Assembly (NCBI RefSeq): GCF_020667845.1
Contig: NZ_JAFMPQ010000033.1
Coordinates: 1 to 60,129 of the forward strand
DNA: 60,129 nt
Direction: 5' to 3'
Origin: Cognatishimia sp. F0-27
GTDB taxonomy: Bacteria > Pseudomonadota > Alphaproteobacteria > Rhodobacterales > Rhodobacteraceae
Within the stretch, counting starts at the first letter, position 1. Each line of letters opens with the position of its first letter. This document shows, in pieces, positions 25,681-34,510 of the stretch. The position numbers and the translations under genes were made by a program. Below the pieces are notes generated by a model, which did no database searches, was not told the origin of the DNA, and was given only the letters and a program-made list of their open reading frames with translations.

Positions 25681-26385
25681 TCAGACCATCTCGATCACGC
25701 CCTTGTCGATGGCCAGCAGGTAGCCGCGCTTGGTGATGTTCTTCACCAGCAATTCCGATACGATCTGGTTGCCCAGCCCGTCCCGCAAACGTTTGACACG
25801 CACCGCACCCGCCGCTTCTTCGCAGTCATCCTCCGAGCGGCCCGAGATCATTGCCTCGATCTGCGCCCCCGTGAGCATCTCGTCATCCAGCCGCGCTTCG
25901 GCAAGGATCGACAGGGTTTCCATCATCGCGTCGGTAAGCTTGAAGCCCATTGTGTTGAGATAGACCGTGTTTTCCTCGCGGGAGATGATCAGGCTGTCGA
26001 CCCGGATGCCGGCGCGTTCGATCTGCGCCATGCGGCGGTTGAGCACGACCAGCATCACCAGAAAGAGCAGCGCGGCGATCAGCAACGCCGCGGAAAACAC
26101 CAGCAGCACGAAAATGACGGTCCGGTAGCTCGCCAGCACTTCGGCGAAGGAGGTGCCGGACTGCGCGAGGATCTCCAGCAGCTTGACCTCGGCCTGACCT
26201 GTCAGGTCGTCATTCTCCACAAAGATCCGCTCGACCTTGCGGTTGAACGCGTCCGCATCGGGCAGCGTCAGCATCAACAGCGCGCCCGCTGCCGCGAGAA
26301 TCGCCACGATGGCCGCGATGCCGATGGCCACGATCCGCGTGCTGGAGCGGCGGGTGTCAGTAACGGAGGTAATAGGCACCGGCAT
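25681..26385 (-). CDS. Membrane protein with C-terminal winged-helix-like domain
   Basis: A 234-residue protein with two transmembrane helices (about 18-41 and 89-116), a short, probably periplasmic, loop between them, and a C-terminal cytoplasmic domain from about 135. That domain has the OmpR/ToxR-like winged-helix pattern: MGFKLTDAMMETLSILAE, then AVRVKRLRDGLG, then LVKNITKRGYLLA. The order is the reverse of ToxR, with the anchor first and the putative DNA-binding part last. The start at 26385 lies inside the end of the upstream gene by 29 bases. A membrane-bound regulator is inferred; no family name is certain. Confidence 0.72.
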   Translation of the reverse strand: MPVPITSVTDTRRSSTRIVAIGIAAIVAILAAAGALLMLTLPDADAFNRKVERIFVENDDLTGQAEVKLLEILAQSGTSFAEVLASYRTVIFVLLVFSAALLIAALLFLVMLVVLNRRMAQIERAGIRVDSLIISREENTVYLNTMGFKLTDAMMETLSILAEARLDDEMLTGAQIEAMISGRSEDDCEEAAGAVRVKRLRDGLGNQIVSELLVKNITKRGYLLAIDKGVIEMV

Positions 26386-26641
26386 TCGCCTTTTTGTTGT
26401 CCTCGGGCACGGTTTCGGACCGTCCCACGATGTTGAGAAGGGTCCAACCGCCGCGTTGCAGGCGGTCTGCCGTGATGGCCCTGGTCTGACCTCCGCCGGG
26501 GCAGGCGCCATCGATTTGCAGAATGCCGTAATGCAGCCGCAGCGGGCTGTCCTGCTTGGCTTTGTATTCGACGAAACACGCGGCCTGCGCAAGCGCGGGC
26601 AGGGCGGCGGTTACACAGAGAGTGAGGATGAAGGTTCGCAT
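26357..26641 (-). CDS. Small exported protein of unknown function
   Basis: A 94-residue protein with a clear signal peptide (MRTFILTLCVTAALPALAQA, cleavage after about residue 20). The mature part has two cysteines (CFVEYKAKQ and GACPGGGQT) and may form one disulfide. I do not recognise a family. Its 3' end overlaps the membrane winged-helix gene, so the pair is probably one operon. It is divergent from another exported protein at 26826. Confidence 0.72.
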   Translation of the reverse strand: MRTFILTLCVTAALPALAQAACFVEYKAKQDSPLRLHYGILQIDGACPGGGQTRAITADRLQRGGWTLLNIVGRSETVPEDNKKANAGAYYLRY

Positions 26642-26825
26642 GGTTGCACACTGCGCTTCACGCGGCTGTTTATCAATAACCCGCCGGGACCGGGCCGCGT
26701 GTTATCGCATAGCCGCCCGGTGTTATTGAGCCGTTTTGCCAAGTGGGACGAGGGTGCATGCAGGCGGTCCGTCTCCGGCGCGCCGCATCACGTTCAATGC
26801 AAGACGCTGCAAGAAGGAAAATCCC

Positions 26826-27389
26826 ATGTCCAGACGTTTCATAACCGGCATCCTCACCCTCGCTGCCACGATCACCGCCTTTTCGGCCGCGGGCCCGGCG
26901 CGGGCCGACTCTGCGGACGACCTGCGCCGCCTGCTTGGCACCGCCGCGGGGATCTATGTGACCGGGCGCATCCTGAACGAGCTGGCCAACGGCGCGGGCG
27001 GCGCCGATGTGCTGGTGCATGACGAACGCCGTCAGGGCGGCGGTTGGGGGCGCCGCGACGGCACCCGTCAGGCGGACAGATGGATCGAGAACACCAATCG
27101 CTATGACCAATCGGGCAACCGGCCTCGTCAAAACGGCAATCGCCAGGCCCGCAAAGCGCCGCTTCCGGCCGTCTGCATGGTGCGGGTCGATCGCCAGCGC
27201 ACGACCTTTGCCCTGCCGCGCCGTTGTCTGCGCCGCAATTACGTGGGTTTCAACCGGCTGCCGGACCGTTGCCTGATGCGGATCGCACCGCGCCACAACC
27301 GCTTCGGCTATGGCCAGGGCAAACCGCGCGCGGCCTATGCGCTGCGCTGTCTGCGCCAGAAAGGCTATCGGGTTGCGCGCGGCTGGTGA
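26826..27389 (+). CDS. Exported Arg-rich protein of unknown function
   Basis: A 187-residue protein with a signal peptide ([19 protein letters not shown], then AAGPARA). It has a short helix ([17 protein letters not shown]), a low-complexity linker rich in Arg, Gln, Asn and Gly (about 75-110), and a C-terminal part with four cysteines ([35 protein letters not shown]) that could form two disulfides. It is very basic. No family recognised. AAGGAAAATCCC upstream is the likely ribosome binding region. It is divergent from the small exported protein at 26357. Confidence 0.75.
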   Translation: MSRRFITGILTLAATITAFSAAGPARADSADDLRRLLGTAAGIYVTGRILNELANGAGGADVLVHDERRQGGGWGRRDGTRQADRWIENTNRYDQSGNRPRQNGNRQARKAPLPAVCMVRVDRQRTTFALPRRCLRRNYVGFNRLPDRCLMRIAPRHNRFGYGQGKPRAAYALRCLRQKGYRVARGW

Positions 27390-27570
27390 CGGATTGCAGG
27401 ACCGGCTTTGCGCAATCCGAACGGGCAGGCACAATGATCAATGCGCGGGAACGGGGTTCTTACGGGAGCCCCGCATTCCGCGTTGTCCGTTCCCGAGACG
27501 GAGCGTCAGCGGGCGCATGGCACCGGCTGCGCGGCTTCAACGGTGTATCGCCAACCTCCAGGGCAGCGGG

Positions 27571-27619
27571 CGAGGGGCCAGCCCCTCGCGCTCCCCGGGA
27601 TATTTGAGGCCCAAAGAAA
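27571..27619 (+). repeat. Hairpin plus CCCCGGGATATTT element, copy 2
   Basis: A perfect 8-bp stem CGAGGGGC-CA-GCCCCTCG (27571-27588) is followed by CCCCGGGATATTT and GGCCCAAAGAA (to 27618). The second part is nearly identical to 8-35. It lies in the 382-base spacer between the Arg-rich exported protein and smpB, in which no gene is convincing. It may be a terminator or a dispersed repetitive element. Confidence 0.6.
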
Positions 27620-27771
27620 CAGCGGCTGCGCCGATGACGGTCGACAGGCACAAGGCGTGGCAGGACCGTTCCGGCATGGCGGTCTGGACAGCGGCGCGCC
27701 GATTGCGGCGCGGGAGGATTCCGCCGGCTTGCCCTTTTCACCGGTCGGCGCAGCGACTATCTCTGGCACCC

Positions 27772-28245
27772 ATGGCACAGAAATCCACAGATCCGAATTA
27801 CAAGGTGATCGCCGAGAACCGGCGGGCGCGATTTGATTACGCCATCGAGGATGATCTCGAGGTCGGCATCGTGCTGCAAGGCTCGGAGGTCAAATCCCTG
27901 CGCGAGAATTCCGCCAATATCGCCGAGAGCTATGCCGCGGTCGAAGAGGGAGAGCTGTGGTTGGTGAATTCCTACATCGCGCCTTACGACCGGGCGATGT
28001 TTGGCCATGAGGAGCGCAAACGCCGCAAGCTGCTCGTGTCCAGAAAGGAGCTTTCGCGCCTGTGGAACGAGACCCAGCGCAAGGGAATGACGCTGGTGCC
28101 GCTTGTGATGTACTTCAATCACAAGGGGATGGTGAAGATGAAGATCGGAATCGCCAAGGGTAAGAAGAACCACGACAAGCGCGAAACCCAGGCCAAACGC
28201 GACTGGAGCCGTCAGAAGCAGCGGCTTCTGAAGCAAAACGGTTGA
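27772..28245 (+). CDS. smpB: SsrA-binding protein SmpB
   Basis: A 157-residue protein that brings tmRNA to stalled ribosomes for trans-translation. It starts [19 protein letters not shown] and has the SmpB core: [33 protein letters not shown] and the basic tail [17 protein letters not shown]. Length is normal. The ATG at 27772 is chosen; the open frame upstream is spacer. No tmRNA gene was found in the window. Confidence 0.95.
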   Translation: MAQKSTDPNYKVIAENRRARFDYAIEDDLEVGIVLQGSEVKSLRENSANIAESYAAVEEGELWLVNSYIAPYDRAMFGHEERKRRKLLVSRKELSRLWNETQRKGMTLVPLVMYFNHKGMVKMKIGIAKGKKNHDKRETQAKRDWSRQKQRLLKQNG

Positions 28246-28322
28246 GGCCGGAGCCGGTCAGCGGCTTGCATGGCGCGGCCTGCGGGACTAAGGCTTCTGA
28301 GGTGTCTGCATCGGAGGGTTCA

Positions 28323-29192
28323 ATGCTTCAAGATGATCCGAAAACGCTGGTTTCGACCGAGTGGTTGGCACGGCATATCGCGGATCCGGATCTGCGCATC
28401 CTCGATGGCAGTCTGCACATGGCGGCCACCGGGCGCGATGCGAGGGCGGAATATGATGCCAATCACATTCCCGGCGCGCGCTTCTTTGATATTGACGACG
28501 TGTCCGACGCGCGCTCGGAATTGCCCCACATGGCCCCGCCAATCGAGAAGTTCATGTCCCGCCTGCGCGCCATGGGCGTGGGCGACGGGCACCAGGTTGT
28601 GGTCTATGACCAGACGGGGTTGTTCTCGGCGGCCCGCGTCTGGTGGCTTTTCCGGCTGATGGGGCAGGACAACATCGCCGTTCTTGATGGCGGCCTGCCC
28701 AAGTGGATGGCCGAGGGGCGCGAGACCGAGGACATGCCGCCCATGGTGCGCGACCGGCACATGACCGTGCGGCGGCAAGCGCATCTGGTGCGCGATGTCA
28801 CGCAGGTCTCGTCGGCGTCGAAGCTGCGGGATGCGGAGATCGTCGATGCGCGGTCGCCGGGGCGGTTTGCCGGCGACGAGGTCGAGCCGCGCGAAGGGTT
28901 GCGCTCCGGGCATATCCCGAATTCGAAAAACGTCCATTACGCCTCGTTGCTGTCCGAAGACGGAACCATGAAGGATCTCGATGCCTTGCGTGCCACGTTC
29001 AACGCGGCGGGCGTGGACCTGAGCAAACCCATCATCACAACCTGCGGGTCGGGCGTGACCGCCGCCGTCCTCAGCCTCGCGCTGGAACGGTTGGGCGTGC
29101 GCGACCACGCGCTCTATGACGGGTCCTGGACCGAGTGGGGCCAGTTCGACACGCTGCCCGTCGAGACAGGGCCGGCCCGCACCGGCGACTGA
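28323..29192 (+). CDS. sseA: 3-mercaptopyruvate sulfurtransferase
   Basis: A 289-residue tandem-rhodanese enzyme that transfers sulfur from 3-mercaptopyruvate to thiol acceptors or cyanide. The N-terminal inactive rhodanese domain has ILDGSLHMAATGRDA and HIPGARFFDID; the C-terminal domain carries the active-site loop CGSGVTA with Cys241, the form typical of mercaptopyruvate rather than thiosulfate sulfurtransferases. GGAGGG precedes the ATG at 28323. It lies between smpB and tyrB on the same strand. Confidence 0.93.
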   Translation: MLQDDPKTLVSTEWLARHIADPDLRILDGSLHMAATGRDARAEYDANHIPGARFFDIDDVSDARSELPHMAPPIEKFMSRLRAMGVGDGHQVVVYDQTGLFSAARVWWLFRLMGQDNIAVLDGGLPKWMAEGRETEDMPPMVRDRHMTVRRQAHLVRDVTQVSSASKLRDAEIVDARSPGRFAGDEVEPREGLRSGHIPNSKNVHYASLLSEDGTMKDLDALRATFNAAGVDLSKPIITTCGSGVTAAVLSLALERLGVRDHALYDGSWTEWGQFDTLPVETGPARTGD

Positions 29193-29276
29193 TCGCGAGG
29201 CAGATGATGACCCCCGAAACCCGAAACCCAGGGGCCGATACACCCACGGTCCCATGCGGCGCAGCGGAGAAACGCG

Positions 29277-30461
29277 ATGTTTGAGAACCTCAAGGAACAA
29301 CCGGCGGACAAGATTCTCGCCCTGATGCAGGCGTTTCGCGACGACCCGCGCGATACAAAGATCGACCTCGGCGTCGGCGTCTACAAGGATGCGACCGGCA
29401 AGACGCCCATTTTCCGGGCGATCAAGGAGGCCGAAAAGCGGTGGTGGGGTGAAGAACAGACCAAGGCCTATACCGGGCTGGGTGGGGATCCGGCCTATGC
29501 CGACGCGCTGGCAGGGCTTGTCCTCGGTGATGCGGTTCCGCGGGCCAATATCGCCGCGGTGGCAACCCCGGGCGGCACCGGGGCGTGCCGTCAGGGCTTT
29601 GACATGATCCGCATGGCCTCGCCGGACGGGCGTGTCTTTGTCTCCAACCCGACCTGGCCCAACCACCTGTCGATCCTCAAGCATATGGCTATGGAGATGG
29701 TGCCCTACCGCTATTTCGACGACGACACGCGTGGCGTCGATTTCGGGGGCATGATGGAGGATCTCAAGGCTGCGAAGGCCGGGGACGTGATCCTGTTGCA
29801 TGGCTGCTGTCACAACCCGACCGGCGCCAATCTCAACATCACGCAGTGGCAGGCGGTGATCGACCTGCTGATCGAGACGGGCGCCACCCCGATGATCGAC
29901 ATCGCCTATCAGGGCTTTGGCGACGGTCTCGACGCAGATGCCGCCGCGACACGGCTGGTTGCGTCGTCCGTGCCCGAATGCCTGATCGCGGCGTCCTGCT
30001 CCAAGAATTTCGGCATCTATCGTGACCGCGCGGGCCTGCTTATGGCCGTGTCCAACGATCCGGCCAAGCACAAGGTGACACAGGGCACCCTGGCCTACCT
30101 GAACCGACAGAACTATTCCTTCCCGCCGGATCACGGGGCACGGCTCGTGACGCTAGTGCTCAACGATGACGCATTGCGGGCCGACTGGCAGGCCGAGCTT
30201 GAAGAGATCCGGCTGTCGATGCTGGGCCTGCGCGACCAACTGGCCAACGAGCTGCGGCGCCTGTCCGGGTCCGACCGGTTCGGGTTCATCGCGCAGCATC
30301 GGGGCATGTTCTCGCGCTTTGGCGCTACGCCGGAGCAGGTGGAAAGCCTGCGCCGCGATCACGGCATCTACATGGTTGGCGACAGCCGCGTGAACATCGC
30401 CGGTCTGAACAAGGACAGCGTGCCGATCCTTGCCGATGCGGTGATCAAGGTCGGCGTCTGA
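29277..30461 (+). CDS. tyrB: Aromatic amino acid aminotransferase (class I, TyrB/AspC type)
   Basis: A 394-residue PLP-dependent aminotransferase that moves amino groups between aromatic amino acids or aspartate and 2-oxoglutarate. It starts MFENLKEQPADKIL like AspC/TyrB. The PLP Lys is in SCSKNFGIYRDR; LHGCCHNPTGANL holds the Asn that contacts PLP; the substrate Arg lies in GDSRVNIAGL. Length is typical. Aspartate-versus-aromatic preference cannot be told apart by eye. A strong terminator follows 40 bases downstream. Confidence 0.9.
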   Translation: MFENLKEQPADKILALMQAFRDDPRDTKIDLGVGVYKDATGKTPIFRAIKEAEKRWWGEEQTKAYTGLGGDPAYADALAGLVLGDAVPRANIAAVATPGGTGACRQGFDMIRMASPDGRVFVSNPTWPNHLSILKHMAMEMVPYRYFDDDTRGVDFGGMMEDLKAAKAGDVILLHGCCHNPTGANLNITQWQAVIDLLIETGATPMIDIAYQGFGDGLDADAAATRLVASSVPECLIAASCSKNFGIYRDRAGLLMAVSNDPAKHKVTQGTLAYLNRQNYSFPPDHGARLVTLVLNDDALRADWQAELEEIRLSMLGLRDQLANELRRLSGSDRFGFIAQHRGMFSRFGATPEQVESLRRDHGIYMVGDSRVNIAGLNKDSVPILADAVIKVGV

Positions 30462-30501
30462 GCGCCCCGGCTTTTGCGAAAACGCACCATCAAGACGACA
30501 C

Positions 30502-30531
30502 AGGCCGGGTGACGCTCACTCGGCCTTTTTG
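30502..30531 (+). terminator. Rho-independent terminator after tyrB
   Basis: An 11-bp stem AGGCCGGGTGA/TCACTCGGCCT with one G.T pair and a three-base loop CGC, followed by TTTTT at 30526-30530. Its left and central part overlaps the last codons of the convergent plsY gene, so the two genes share this end. Confidence 0.88.
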
Positions 30532-31142
30532 TCCCGGCTGTCCCGGCCGACATTGGCCTCGGTGCCGGCGCGCAGCCGCGCGATGTTCTCCTTGTGGCGC
30601 CACCAGATCAGCACCGCCAGAAGCGCGCAGAGCAGGGCCGTATCGCCATTGCCCGTCACCAGCGCCCAGAGCGGCGACAGCGCCGAGGCCGCCAGCGCGC
30701 CAACGGAGGAGATCCGAACCAGTGCCACCGCCGCGAGCCAGGTCAGGCAGGCCAGCAGCCCGACAGGCCATGCGAGCACCAGCAACAGCCCGAGGAACGT
30801 GGCAACCCCCTTGCCGCCCCTGAAGCCAAGCCAGACGGGGAAACAATGCCCGGCAAAGGCCGCCAGCCCGGCGAGCTGTGCCGCGTCTTCACCTGCAAAG
30901 GCGCGCGCGATCAGCACCGCAGCCGCCCCCTTGCCACCATCCAGCACAAGCGTGCCAAAAGCCGCCGCCTTGTTGCCGGTGCGCAGAACATTGGTCGCGC
31001 CGATATTCCCCGATCCGATTGCCCGCAGATCGCCCAGCCCCATCAGCTTCGAGATCACGACGCCAAACGGGATCGAGCCAAGCAGATAGCCGAGCACGGC
31101 CCAGAGCAGCAAAACGGATAGGGGGGAGAGGATTTCGGGCAT
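30516..31142 (-). CDS. plsY: Glycerol-3-phosphate acyltransferase PlsY
   Basis: A 208-residue inner-membrane enzyme that acylates glycerol-3-phosphate with acyl-phosphate, the first step of phospholipid synthesis. The three family motifs are present: YLLGSIPFGVVISK, GSGNIGATNVLR and FRGGKGVATFLG. Five or so hydrophobic helices fit. It follows pyrC-like on the same strand by 94 bases. The 3' end forms part of the tyrB terminator. Confidence 0.94.
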   Translation of the reverse strand: MPEILSPLSVLLLWAVLGYLLGSIPFGVVISKLMGLGDLRAIGSGNIGATNVLRTGNKAAAFGTLVLDGGKGAAAVLIARAFAGEDAAQLAGLAAFAGHCFPVWLGFRGGKGVATFLGLLLVLAWPVGLLACLTWLAAVALVRISSVGALAASALSPLWALVTGNGDTALLCALLAVLIWWRHKENIARLRAGTEANVGRDSRDKKAE

Positions 31143-31236
31143 CGGGCACTCCGGGTTGGTCTCATCCGGCTCTAGCGCAGGCGCGACGCCGGGCCAAGCC
31201 TTGAGTGGTAATGCACCGCGATCCCCGGATTCCCGT

Positions 31237-32520
31237 TCAGCGGTAGGAATAGACCTCGCGACCGGTCACGAAGGTCTTGAGCACCCGCCCCTGAAGCCGC
31301 GCCCCGTCGAAAGGCGTGTTCTTGGATTTCGACGCCAACTTGAACCGGTCAAGGATGAAAGGCGCATCCGGGTCAAACATCACCAGATCGGCCGGCGCGC
31401 CTTCGGCCATCCGGCCGGAGTCCAGCCCGAGACGCCGCGACGGGTTCAGCGACAAGGCCCGGAACAGGGTGGGCAGGTCGAGATCCTCGGCATGGTAAAG
31501 CCGGAGCAGCACCGGGAGCATCGTCTCAAGCCCGACTGCCCCCGATGCGGCCTCTTCGAAGGGCAGGCGCTTGCTTTCTTCGTCCTGCGGCGTGTGGAAC
31601 GAGCCAATGATGTCTATCAGACCTTCGCGGACGGCCTCGATCAGCGCCATCCGGTCCTCTTCGGCCCGCAAGGGCGGCTTGACCTTGAAGAACGTCCGGT
31701 AATCCGCCACGTCCATTTCGTTGAGCGTGAGATGGTGCATCGAGGTGCCCGCCGTCACATCGAAGCCGTTTTTCTTGGCGCGGCGCAACGCAGGCAGCGC
31801 ACGCGCGGCGGTGATCTGATCGGCATGGTAACGCGCGCCGGTCATCTCCACGAGCGCGATATCCCTGTCGAGCCCCATGCGCTCGGCCATGGGCGATACC
31901 GCCGGGATGCCGCGCAGCGAGGCAAACTTGCCGGCGCTGGCCGCCGCACCGCGTGACAGGCCGGGATCCTGCGGGTGCCCCATGACCAGCGCACCCAGCG
32001 AGCGGGCATAGGTCATGGCCCGGGACAGAACCTTTGTGTCGGTGACCACGTGATCGCAATCGGTAAAGGCCACGGCCCCGGCATCCATCATCAGCCCGAT
32101 CTCGGTCATCTCGCGGCCCGCGCGGCCCTTGGTCAGCGCGCCCATCGGCAGCACGTTGACGGGCGCGGCCTCATTGGCACGGCGGCGCACGAATTCCAGC
32201 GCCTCGGGCGTGTCAATGGCCGGGCTGGTGTCGGGCCGCGTGACAATCGTGGTCACCCCGCCGGCGGCCGCGGCGAGACCGGCACTGCCATAGCTTTCCT
32301 TGTGCCGTTCCCCCGGCTCGCCGATCTTGACCCCGATATCCACGATCCCCGGGGCGACAAAGGCGCCATCGGCATCCACCACCGCGGCATCGTCCACCAC
32401 CGGCGCCGGTTCGCCGAAAATCTGCGCAATCGCACCCTTGGCGATCAACAGCGCACCGGGTGTGACGCGACCCGCCTCGGGGTCGACCAGCTGGGCGTTG
32501 ACGATCAGCGTCCGTTTCAT
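31237..32520 (-). CDS. Dihydroorotase homologue lacking metal-site residues (PyrC'-like)
   Basis: A 427-residue amidohydrolase-fold protein of the type I dihydroorotase family, often annotated pyrC. Family landmarks remain (FVAPGIVD, GGVTTIVTRPDT, FKVKPPLR), but the metal-binding HxH is replaced by GVK (about residues 63-65 in PGIVDIGVKIGEPG), and the TDHAPH segment that carries the catalytic Asp reads GSFHTPQ. It is therefore probably inactive and, by analogy with PyrC'/PyrX of Pseudomonas, may be a structural partner of aspartate carbamoyltransferase. It belongs to the pyrB operon and overlaps the upstream gene by four bases. Confidence 0.88.
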   Translation of the reverse strand: MKRTLIVNAQLVDPEAGRVTPGALLIAKGAIAQIFGEPAPVVDDAAVVDADGAFVAPGIVDIGVKIGEPGERHKESYGSAGLAAAAGGVTTIVTRPDTSPAIDTPEALEFVRRRANEAAPVNVLPMGALTKGRAGREMTEIGLMMDAGAVAFTDCDHVVTDTKVLSRAMTYARSLGALVMGHPQDPGLSRGAAASAGKFASLRGIPAVSPMAERMGLDRDIALVEMTGARYHADQITAARALPALRRAKKNGFDVTAGTSMHHLTLNEMDVADYRTFFKVKPPLRAEEDRMALIEAVREGLIDIIGSFHTPQDEESKRLPFEEAASGAVGLETMLPVLLRLYHAEDLDLPTLFRALSLNPSRRLGLDSGRMAEGAPADLVMFDPDAPFILDRFKLASKSKNTPFDGARLQGRVLKTFVTGREVYSYR

Positions 32521-32918
32521 GGCATGCGCCCTCCGGCTGCGGTGATCCGTGCAATTGTCGCCTGTGGATCGGGTTGGAACTTGATCAGGTGCTTGTCGCC
32601 GGACCGGGTGACGATCTGGACCGCAGACCCGAGGCGGCGCAGCCGCTCGACCTGATCGAGCGGGACGAGCCGCCCTGCCGGCCCGTGAAGCGTGCCATCC
32701 TTGAGCTGCCAGACATGGCCCATCTCTTCGTCAAGCAGATACCAGCCGCGCACGATCACCGCTGCCAGTCCGCCGATCGCCCCGGTCCAGACATAGGGGT
32801 TGCCGGCCAGCCAGAGGATCAGCATCCCGCCGGCCATGGCGATGGCCGCCATGGTGGCATGGGACCGGATATAGGTCGTCCTGTCCGGTCTGAACTCCAA
32901 CGTGCCCGTCGCGCTCAC
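32517..32918 (-). CDS. Small membrane protein embedded in the pyrB operon
   Basis: A 133-residue protein with two hydrophobic segments (about 22-38, ATMAAIAMAGGMLILWLAG, and 44-56) and a C-terminal soluble domain (LLDEEMGHVWQLKDGTLHG, then VERLRRLGSAVQIVTRSG), which looks like a small beta-domain of the PH type; that is a guess. A GTG start at 32918 overlaps the stop of the upstream gene (GTGA), and its own stop overlaps the pyrC-like ATG (ATGA). Coupling at both ends makes the gene real despite no recognised family. Confidence 0.75.
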   Translation of the reverse strand: MSATGTLEFRPDRTTYIRSHATMAAIAMAGGMLILWLAGNPYVWTGAIGGLAAVIVRGWYLLDEEMGHVWQLKDGTLHGPAGRLVPLDQVERLRRLGSAVQIVTRSGDKHLIKFQPDPQATIARITAAGGRMP

Positions 32919-33454
32919 CGGGTCACCACGTAGAGCACAGGCAGCAACAGAACCGCGAGGAACAGGACGGCAAATGGCAGCCAACGCACAGGCGCAAGCC
33001 CGCCATCATGGGGCGGCGCGGCGGCATTGCCGCTTGCGCTCTCCGCACGAAGCGCCGCGCCGCGCGCCGCGGCCTTGATCTCGCCAAAGGTGCCGATCCA
33101 GCGCAGGGGTGTCGCAATGGTGAGCGTCTGCGAGGTCTGTGCAAAGGCCTGGCTGGGTGTCACCACCACATGGCCCTTGAGCGCGTCGATCCGGCCGCGC
33201 ATGTCCTTGAGTTCGGCCGACCGCACCCCGTATGCCTCCCCGAGATATTGCGACAGCGTCATCGGTTCGAGGTCGCGCAGGTCGATCACCTCGACGAAGC
33301 CCGCGCGCAGGGTCTGCGCGCCAAGCGCGTATTTCAGCGGCCATTCCCCGGTGCCCGCCTGGGTCGTGAACCGTTCCACCGCTTCGCGGGGCAGGTCGAT
33401 GTGAAACAGCCTGACAACGTCGCGCTCGGATCCGTTTATCTTGATTTCTGTCAT
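32915..33454 (-). CDS. Tail-anchored protein of unknown function downstream of pyrB
   Basis: A 179-residue protein starting [22 protein letters not shown]. It is soluble for about 155 residues and ends in one hydrophobic helix ([20 protein letters not shown]) followed by TR, a C-terminal tail anchor that would place the domain in the cytoplasm. No family recognised. Its ATG overlaps the pyrB stop by four bases, and its stop overlaps the next gene's start, so it is translated with the pyrimidine operon. Confidence 0.78.
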   Translation of the reverse strand: MTEIKINGSERDVVRLFHIDLPREAVERFTTQAGTGEWPLKYALGAQTLRAGFVEVIDLRDLEPMTLSQYLGEAYGVRSAELKDMRGRIDALKGHVVVTPSQAFAQTSQTLTIATPLRWIGTFGEIKAAARGAALRAESASGNAAAPPHDGGLAPVRWLPFAVLFLAVLLLPVLYVVTR

Positions 33455-34401
33455 GTGATGATCTCACTTGGCCGGGACCGCAGGTTGCGGGCGAGAAGGT
33501 CCATGGCTGCCATCCGGACGGCCACGCCCATTTCTACCTGATCTTGTATGACTGAACGATTGATGTCATCGGCCAGCGTGCCGTCGATCTCGACACCGCG
33601 ATTCATCGGACCGGGATGCATCACGATGGCGTCATCCATCGCGTAGCCGAGCTTTTCCGAATCCAGCCCGTAACGGTGGTAATACTCGCGCTCGGACGGG
33701 ATGAAACCGCCGTCCATCCGCTCGCGTTGCAGCCGCAGCATCATCACGACGTCGGCGCCCTTGAGCCCTTCGCGCATGTCGTCAAAGACCTCGACCCCGA
33801 AGGCATCGATTCCCGAGGGCATCAGGGTCGGTGGCCCGATCAGGCGGATGCGGTTCTCCATCTTGTGCAGCAGCAACAGGTTCGACCGCGCCACGCGGCT
33901 ATGCGCGATATCGCCGCAGATCGCGATGGTCAGGCGGTGCAGCCGCCCCTTGGCCCGGCGAATCGTCAGCGCATCAAGCAGCGCCTGCGTGGGGTGTTCA
34001 TGGCGTCCGTCGCCGGCGTTGAGCACGGCGCAATTCACCTTCTGCGCCAGCAGGTTCACGGCGCCGGAATGCGGATGCCGCACCACCAGAAGATCGGGAT
34101 GCATCGCGTTGAGCGTCATCGCCGTGTCGATCAGCGTCTCGCCCTTTTTGATCGAGCTTGCCTGCATCGCCATGTTCATCACGTCCGCCCCGAGCCGCTT
34201 TCCGGCGATTTCAAAGCTCGCCTGCGTGCGGGTGGAATTCTCGAAAAACATGTTGATCTGGGTCAGCCCGGACAGCGCGCGCGCGTGTCTGTCGGGCCGC
34301 CGGTTGAAATCGACATAGCGGTCGGCAAGGTCCAGGAGGGTGGTGATTTCATCGGGGCGCAACGGCTCGATGCCCAGAAGATGACGGTGATCGAAACGCA
34401 T
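33451..34401 (-). CDS. pyrB: Aspartate carbamoyltransferase catalytic subunit
   Basis: A 316-residue enzyme that joins carbamoyl phosphate and aspartate, the committed step of pyrimidine synthesis. The carbamoyl-phosphate site [13 protein letters not shown], the HPTQALLD motif, and [12 protein letters not shown] near the end are intact, along with SSIKKGETL. The ATG at 34401 gives [10 protein letters not shown], standard for the family. It heads an operon with two membrane genes and a pseudo-dihydroorotase, and no pyrI regulatory subunit. Confidence 0.95.
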   Translation of the reverse strand: MRFDHRHLLGIEPLRPDEITTLLDLADRYVDFNRRPDRHARALSGLTQINMFFENSTRTQASFEIAGKRLGADVMNMAMQASSIKKGETLIDTAMTLNAMHPDLLVVRHPHSGAVNLLAQKVNCAVLNAGDGRHEHPTQALLDALTIRRAKGRLHRLTIAICGDIAHSRVARSNLLLLHKMENRIRLIGPPTLMPSGIDAFGVEVFDDMREGLKGADVVMMLRLQRERMDGGFIPSEREYYHRYGLDSEKLGYAMDDAIVMHPGPMNRGVEIDGTLADDINRSVIQDQVEMGVAVRMAAMDLLARNLRSRPSEIIT

Positions 34402-34510
34402 GTTGACCCCACGATAAGACCGGTCTTCTTCTATGGATGCTGCGCCGGAGGAGCAAGGGGTCCGACGGTCGTGTTTCCCCTTTCGTCCTGCACGGGCTAA
34501 AACCTGTTCC

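Noticed and set aside
28320-30134. Minus-strand ORF of 604 residues
   Set aside because: It is antisense to sseA and tyrB, both of which have clear motifs.
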